NCBI RefSeq assembly: GCF_013364275.1
Contig: NZ_CP054932.1
Span: 1,612,001-1,676,000, forward strand
Reading direction: 5' to 3'
DNA: 64,000 bases
Source: Actinomadura sp. NAK00032
GTDB lineage: Bacteria > Actinomycetota > Actinomycetes > Streptosporangiales > Streptosporangiaceae
In this document: piece by piece, positions 60,456-64,000 of the stretch
Layout of the letters: each line of letters starts with the position of its first letter
How positions within the stretch are numbered: position 1 is the first letter of the stretch
Position numbers and translations under genes: made by a program
The notes under the pieces: model-generated
What the model saw: the letters and a program-made list of their open reading frames with translations, nothing else
Database searches by the model: none
What the model was told of the DNA's origin: nothing

Positions 60456-61981
60456 CTCCTGCCGTGACGTCTCATCGACATGGCCAACGCACCGACCGGG
60501 ACGGTTTCGTCCAGGTGCTCCACGCGGAATGGACCAAATTCCGGACCGTCCGCGCCTGGCTGATCGGCATGGTGGCCGCCACCTTGCTGTTGCTGCTGTT
60601 CGCCGTGCTCACCGGAATGAGCAGCGATCAGAAGGGTGCGCCGCCCGTTCCGACCGGACCGGGCGGTAAACCGGTCTCCGACAGTTTCTACTTCGTGCAC
60701 CAGCCGCTTTCCGGAAACGGCAGCATCACCGTCTCGGTCTCCTCGCTCAAGAGCGGCATTCCCGAGGGGCCGGGGAATCTGCGGCCCGGTACCGTGCCGT
60801 GGGCGAAGGCCGGCCTCATCGTCAAGCAGGGCATTCACCAGGGATCGTCCTATGCGGCGATCATGGTCACCGGCGGCCACGGCGTGCGAATGCAGGACGC
60901 CTACGTCAACGACAGGCCCGGCCTGCCCGGCCCTGTCTCCGCCGAGTCCCCTCGCCGACTGCGGCTGGACCGCTCGGGCGACACGATCACCGGCTACGCC
61001 TCCACCGACGGCGCGCACTGGACCAAGGTGGGGACCGTACAACTAAGCGGACTCGGACCAACTGCGCAAGTCGGGCTGTTCGTAGCGTCTCCACCCGCCC
61101 TGGACGGCATGGGCACGGCCGGCAGCGTGTCGACCGCCGTCTTCGACGCCCCTCGTCTCCGGGGAGGCTGGGTCCATGCAAGATGGACCGGCGACCAGGT
61201 GGGCCCCGAATCCCCCAGTTTCGCCGGCTATCCGGAGGACACGTCCGGTTCGGTCACGGGATCCGACGGCCGGCTCACGGTGACCGGTGCCGGCGACATA
61301 GCCCCCGCCACCCGCGAGACCCTGCCGACCGGCGGCACCCTCCGGGACATCCTCACCGGCACGTTCGCCGCGCTCATCGCGGTGATCGTCGTGGGGGCGC
61401 TGTTCATCACCACGGAATACCGGAGCGAGATGATCCGCCTCACCCTGGCCGCGAGCCCGGGGCGGAGCCGGGTGCTGGCGGCCAAGGCGATCGTGTTGTG
61501 GGCCGTCACCTTCGTCGCCGGGCTGCTGGGGACGGTCATCGCGACTCCGCTCGGTGAACGGCTCGCCCAGGACAACGGCGTCTACATCTTCCCGGTGCCG
61601 TTCTCGACAGAACTGCGAGTGGCATTCGGAACCGCGGCGCTGCTCGCGACCGCCTCGGTCCTGGCCCTCTCGGCCGGCGCCATCTTCCGGCACAGCGCCG
61701 CCGCTGTCACCACCGTCGTCCTGGCCATCGTGCTGCCCTACATCTTGAGCGCCATTCCGTTCATGCCGGCGAGCGCGGCGGAATGGCTGACCCGGGTGAC
61801 ACCGGGAGCGGCCTTCGCCGTCCAGCAGACGCTCGTGGAGTATGACCAAGTAGCAAGCCACTACACACCGTACAACGGCTATTACCCGCTAGCGCCGTGG
61901 GCCGGATTCGCCGTCCTCGCCGCGTACGCGATCGTGAGCCTTTTCGCGGCGGCCGTCCTGCTCAGCAGGAGGGACGCATGA
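60452..61981 (+). CDS. ABC exporter permease with large outer beta-sandwich domain
   Basis: The 509-residue protein has one membrane helix near the start (about 36-55), an outer region of about 260 residues, then five or more helices (from about 305). The insert has concanavalin-like/DUF1349-type features (DSFYFVHQPLSGNGSITVSV, WAKAGLIVKQG, RLRLDRSGDTITGYASTDGA, HWTKVGTVQL) and repeats some of them before the membrane part. Most ABC-2 permeases of this size lack such a domain. It probably binds a glycan, peptide or lipid ligand outside the cell. It overlaps both neighbours by 4 bases. Confidence 0.88.
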   Translation: MTPAVTSHRHGQRTDRDGFVQVLHAEWTKFRTVRAWLIGMVAATLLLLLFAVLTGMSSDQKGAPPVPTGPGGKPVSDSFYFVHQPLSGNGSITVSVSSLKSGIPEGPGNLRPGTVPWAKAGLIVKQGIHQGSSYAAIMVTGGHGVRMQDAYVNDRPGLPGPVSAESPRRLRLDRSGDTITGYASTDGAHWTKVGTVQLSGLGPTAQVGLFVASPPALDGMGTAGSVSTAVFDAPRLRGGWVHARWTGDQVGPESPSFAGYPEDTSGSVTGSDGRLTVTGAGDIAPATRETLPTGGTLRDILTGTFAALIAVIVVGALFITTEYRSEMIRLTLAASPGRSRVLAAKAIVLWAVTFVAGLLGTVIATPLGERLAQDNGVYIFPVPFSTELRVAFGTAALLATASVLALSAGAIFRHSAAAVTTVVLAIVLPYILSAIPFMPASAAEWLTRVTPGAAFAVQQTLVEYDQVASHYTPYNGYYPLAPWAGFAVLAAYAIVSLFAAAVLLSRRDA

Positions 61982-62736
61982 AACTCGCGCTGCACGCGGA
62001 ATGGACGAAGATGCGAACCGTCGCCGGCCCGCTGTGGCTGCTGCTCGCCACCGTCGCGACGACGGTGGCCCTGAGCGCAGGCGCGACCTCGATGGTGAAC
62101 TGCACGGCCAACGGCTGCGGCGGTGACACGACCAGGCTGACCCTCGTAGGCGCCTACCTCGGCCAGGCGCCGATCGCCATCCTGGCGGTGCTGATCACGA
62201 CCGGAGAGTACGGCTCGGGCATGATCCGCACGACCCTGACGGCGGTGCCCAGGCGGCTGACAGTCCTGGCGGCCAAGGCCGTCGCTCTCACCGGCGCCGT
62301 GGCCGCCGGCGGAACCACCGCCGTCCTCGGAGCGGTGCTCGCCGCCCGGCTCATCCTGCCCGACGTCGGCGACCGGGCCCTGTCCCTGTCCAACGGCCCG
62401 ACCCTGCGCGCGGTCTGCGGGACCGTCCTCTACCTGATCCTGATCGGCCTTCTCAGCCTCGGCGTCGCCACCGCGGTGCGCGACTCCGCCACCGGCATCG
62501 GCGTCGTCCTCGGCCTGCTCTACATCGTCCCGATCCTCTCCCAGACGATCGGCGACCCGAGCTGGCAGCGCCTGCTGCAGAAGATCGCACCGATGAGCTC
62601 CGGCCTCGCCATCCAGGCCACAACCGATCTCAGGAGCCTGCCCATCGGCCCCTGGGCCGGCCTCGGCGTGACCGCCGCCTGGACCACCGCGACGCTCCTG
62701 GCCGGCGGCCTCCTACTGCACTCACGCGACGCCTGA
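61978..62736 (+). CDS. ABC exporter permease (ABC-2 type)
   Basis: The 252-residue protein begins MKLALHAEWTKMRTVAGPLW, like its neighbour (LHAEWTKFRTVRAWL), and has six membrane helices; TTGEYGSGMIRTTLTAVPRR corresponds to TTEYRSEMIRLTLAASPGR of the upstream permease. The two are paralogs, and this one lacks the outer domain. Together with the ATPase they make a heteromeric exporter. It ends at a strong terminator. Confidence 0.92.
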   Translation: MKLALHAEWTKMRTVAGPLWLLLATVATTVALSAGATSMVNCTANGCGGDTTRLTLVGAYLGQAPIAILAVLITTGEYGSGMIRTTLTAVPRRLTVLAAKAVALTGAVAAGGTTAVLGAVLAARLILPDVGDRALSLSNGPTLRAVCGTVLYLILIGLLSLGVATAVRDSATGIGVVLGLLYIVPILSQTIGDPSWQRLLQKIAPMSSGLAIQATTDLRSLPIGPWAGLGVTAAWTTATLLAGGLLLHSRDA

Positions 62737-62747
62737 AAACGAGAAGA

Positions 62748-62775
62748 GCCTGACCGGAGCCTGCTCCGATCAGGC
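62748..62775. terminator. Bidirectional terminator between ABC permease and tRNA-Ala
   Basis: GCCTGA (62748-62753) with TCAGGC (62770-62775) and inner CGGAG with CTCCG make a 12-step stem with one mismatch and a CCTG loop. It serves the plus-strand permease and the minus-strand tRNA. Confidence 0.8.
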
Positions 62776-62793
62776 CCTTGACCTGCGGTTCGT

Positions 62794-62870
62794 TGGTGGA
62801 GCTGAGGGGATTTGAACCCCTGACCCCCTCGATGCGAACGAGGTGCGCTACCGGACTGCGCTACAGCCCC
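62794..62870 (-). tRNA. tRNA-Ala(CGC)
   Basis: The minus strand folds as a full cloverleaf: acceptor GGGGCTG/CAGCTCC, D-arm AGCGCAGTCCGGTAGCGC, anticodon arm CCTCG-TTCGCAT-CGAGG with anticodon CGC, T-arm AGGGGTTCAAATCCCCT, discriminator A and an encoded CCA. It reads GCG codons. Confidence 0.97.
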
Positions 62871-62917
62871 AACGACTCCGTAAGGTTAGCAAACATCGGG
62901 GGGTGCTCGCGCATCGG

Positions 62918-63442
62918 TTACTCGCCGACGGCTCGGCGGTCGTCGGCGTACTGGTCGAAGACCTCGTCGGGGGTGAGGAGTTCGATGACTTCGGCGGGTT
63001 CGGCCTCTTCGGCGGCGCGGCGGGCCTCGCGGACGCGGGCCGCGGCGGCGCGGGCGGCGGCGGCCTCGGCGGCGGCGAGGTGGCGGGCGGCGTCCATGCC
63101 GACGGCCACGCGGAGCAGGGCCAGGTGGCCGGTCAGGAGGGCGGCCGGGGGCAGGGTGACCCACCAGGGGGCGACGCCGGAGGCGACGACCGCGGCGGCG
63201 GTGACGAGGAGGGCGGCGAGGCCCGTGGTGCGGCGGCGGCGCCGGGCGATGACGGTGGCGCGGGACACGCGGCGGCGGGGTTCGGGGGCCGCGGTGTCCT
63301 CCGCGGGCTCCTCGGCCGCTTCGTCGCGCTTGTGGAGCAGGCGGGAGATCCCGGTCGCCTCGGTGTCGCGGCGCAGCCACATGGGCACGAGGACGACCGC
63401 CCAGACGGCGACGATGGCGAGGTACAGAACGGTGCTGCTCAC
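62918..63442 (-). CDS. SepX/GlpR-like divisome membrane protein
   Basis: The 174-residue protein begins STVLYLAIVAVWAVVLVPMW, then LRRDTEATGISRLLHKRDEA, a start like that of actinobacterial SepX/GlpR (VPMWLRR after one membrane helix). Two further helices follow (about 75-112) and then an Ala/Arg/Glu-rich helix (LAAAEAAAARAAAARVREAR) and an acidic end. In relatives this protein recruits or binds Glp and affects FtsZ. It is short compared with Streptomyces SepX. A start at 63451 is also possible. It is near tRNA-Ala but far from glp (49455). Confidence 0.82.
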   Translation of the reverse strand: MSSTVLYLAIVAVWAVVLVPMWLRRDTEATGISRLLHKRDEAAEEPAEDTAAPEPRRRVSRATVIARRRRRTTGLAALLVTAAAVVASGVAPWWVTLPPAALLTGHLALLRVAVGMDAARHLAAAEAAAARAAAARVREARRAAEEAEPAEVIELLTPDEVFDQYADDRRAVGE

Positions 63443-63575
63443 CGGCCCCACCGCCCCAGGGCACGCTCAGTAGGCGGGCCGACTTTCGGCGCGCGAACGT
63501 GCAATGGGAGCAGGGTCACGCCCCGCACGGTACGAGGGCCTGTCAGAGGTTGACGAGCATAAGGGGCGGTGTGTC

Positions 63576-63591
63576 GCGAGATCGATCTCGC
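63576..63591. promoter_or_regulatory. 16-base palindrome between the GNAT and sepX genes
   Basis: GCGAGATCGATCTCGC is perfectly palindromic and lies in the 205-base gap upstream of sepX. It could be an operator or a short hairpin. No factor is known. Confidence 0.35.
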
Positions 63592-63656
63592 CGTTACTCT
63601 CCGTTTGCCCGGCCTTCTCGTTCGCAGGATTCTTACGGTGGAAAGTCACGGGCGGC

Positions 63657-64000
63657 TCAGCCGCCGCGGGGAAATGCCTGTTTGCGGTCGGCGAGCCAGC
63701 GGGCGCGCAGGCCGCCGGGGACGTCCTCGACGGTGAGGGCGTAGCAGATGTGGTCGCGCCAGGCGCCGTCGATGTGAAGGTGGCGGCGCCGAATTCCCTC
63801 TTCGCGGAATCCGAGCTTTTCGACGACGCGGCGGCTGGCGGTGTTCTCCGGGCGGATATTCGCTTCGAGGCGGTGCAGGCCGACGGTGAAGAAACAGTGG
63901 TCGACGGCGAGGGCGACGGCGGTGGGAATGACGCCGCGTCCGGCCACTCGCTTGTCGACCCAGTAGCCGATCTGCGCGGAGCGGGCCGACCCCCAGACGA
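63657..64000 (-). CDS. RimJ/RimL-type GNAT acetyltransferase (5' end outside window)
   Basis: The visible 114 residues are the C-terminal part of a GNAT protein: the acetyl-CoA loop IGYWVDKRVAGRGVIPTAVA (usually GRGxxT/A), then FFTVGLHRLEANIRPENTAS, RRVVEKLGFREEGIRRRHLH and DHICYALTVED. This is the RimJ/RimL subgroup that acetylates protein N-termini or small molecules. The gene runs past base 64000. In many actinobacteria rimJ lies between moaB and sepX. Confidence 0.92.
   Translation of the reverse strand, partial: VWGSARSAQIGYWVDKRVAGRGVIPTAVALAVDHCFFTVGLHRLEANIRPENTASRRVVEKLGFREEGIRRRHLHIDGAWRDHICYALTVEDVPGGLRARWLADRKQAFPRGG

Overview
The window is high-GC DNA from an actinomycete, most like Actinomadura or a relative in the Streptosporangiales. 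The pointers are an Scr1-type HTH/DUF397 pair, three giant LAL-type LuxR regulators, a fused PabA-PabB, a glp-moaC-moaB cluster with a SepX/GlpR gene nearby, frequent GTG starts, and many 4-base ATGA/GTGA gene overlaps. No database search was possible. All functions are read from motifs, domain order and gene context.

Layout. (a) 1-2.4 kb: a micro-ORF, two tandem helical paralogs of unknown function, and an Scr1-type regulator with its DUF397 partner. (b) 2.5-8 kb: kdpDE without the Kdp pump, and a divergent pabAB. (c) 8-17.3 kb: two secreted glycoside hydrolases (GH74-CBM2 and GH16-CBM6), a methyltransferase, a degenerate ABC ATPase, a TnpB-only IS605-type element, a LacI regulator and the stump of a LuxR regulator. 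(d) 17.3-28 kb: a secreted hydrolase, then a minus-strand run of ECF sigma factor, P-type ATPase, arcD, arcA, arcB, arcC and a disulfide-oxidoreductase-like flavoprotein. The arc genes form an arginine deiminase pathway that yields ATP from arginine. (e) 28-37 kb: three tandem LAL regulators. (f) 37-39 kb: a small HTH gene and decayed genes beside tRNA-Arg(CCU). (g) 39-51.6 kb: housekeeping and envelope genes, including a VanY-like peptidase, mscL, mtnP, an MMPL exporter, fmdB, a CPA1 antiporter, formyl-THF cyclo-ligase, galU, glp/moeA, moaC and moaB. (h) 51.7-62.7 kb: an accessory segment with two coupled pseudogenes, SMI1/KNR4, WYL and RidA genes, a two-component system whose kinase is split by a complete IS3 element, and an ABC exporter. 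(i) 62.8-64 kb: tRNA-Ala(CGC), sepX/glpR and a RimJ/RimL-type acetyltransferase, all on the minus strand.

The most notable points are these. The IS3 insertion (56466-58040) can be removed on paper to restore one in-frame histidine kinase. The TnpB element keeps its D-E-D catalytic residues and lies in what was probably the shared promoter region of a GH16 glucanase and its LacI regulator. Several genes (LuxR, TAP-type peptidase, WYL regulator, HSL-type esterase) survive only as ends joined across internal deletions. The ECF sigma factor has a shortened C-terminal SnoaL-like domain. One ABC ATPase has lost both catalytic ATPase positions. One ABC permease carries a large predicted extracytoplasmic beta-sandwich. 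The glp and sepX genes, usually close and co-directional in actinobacteria, are here 12 kb apart and opposed, which suggests an inversion.
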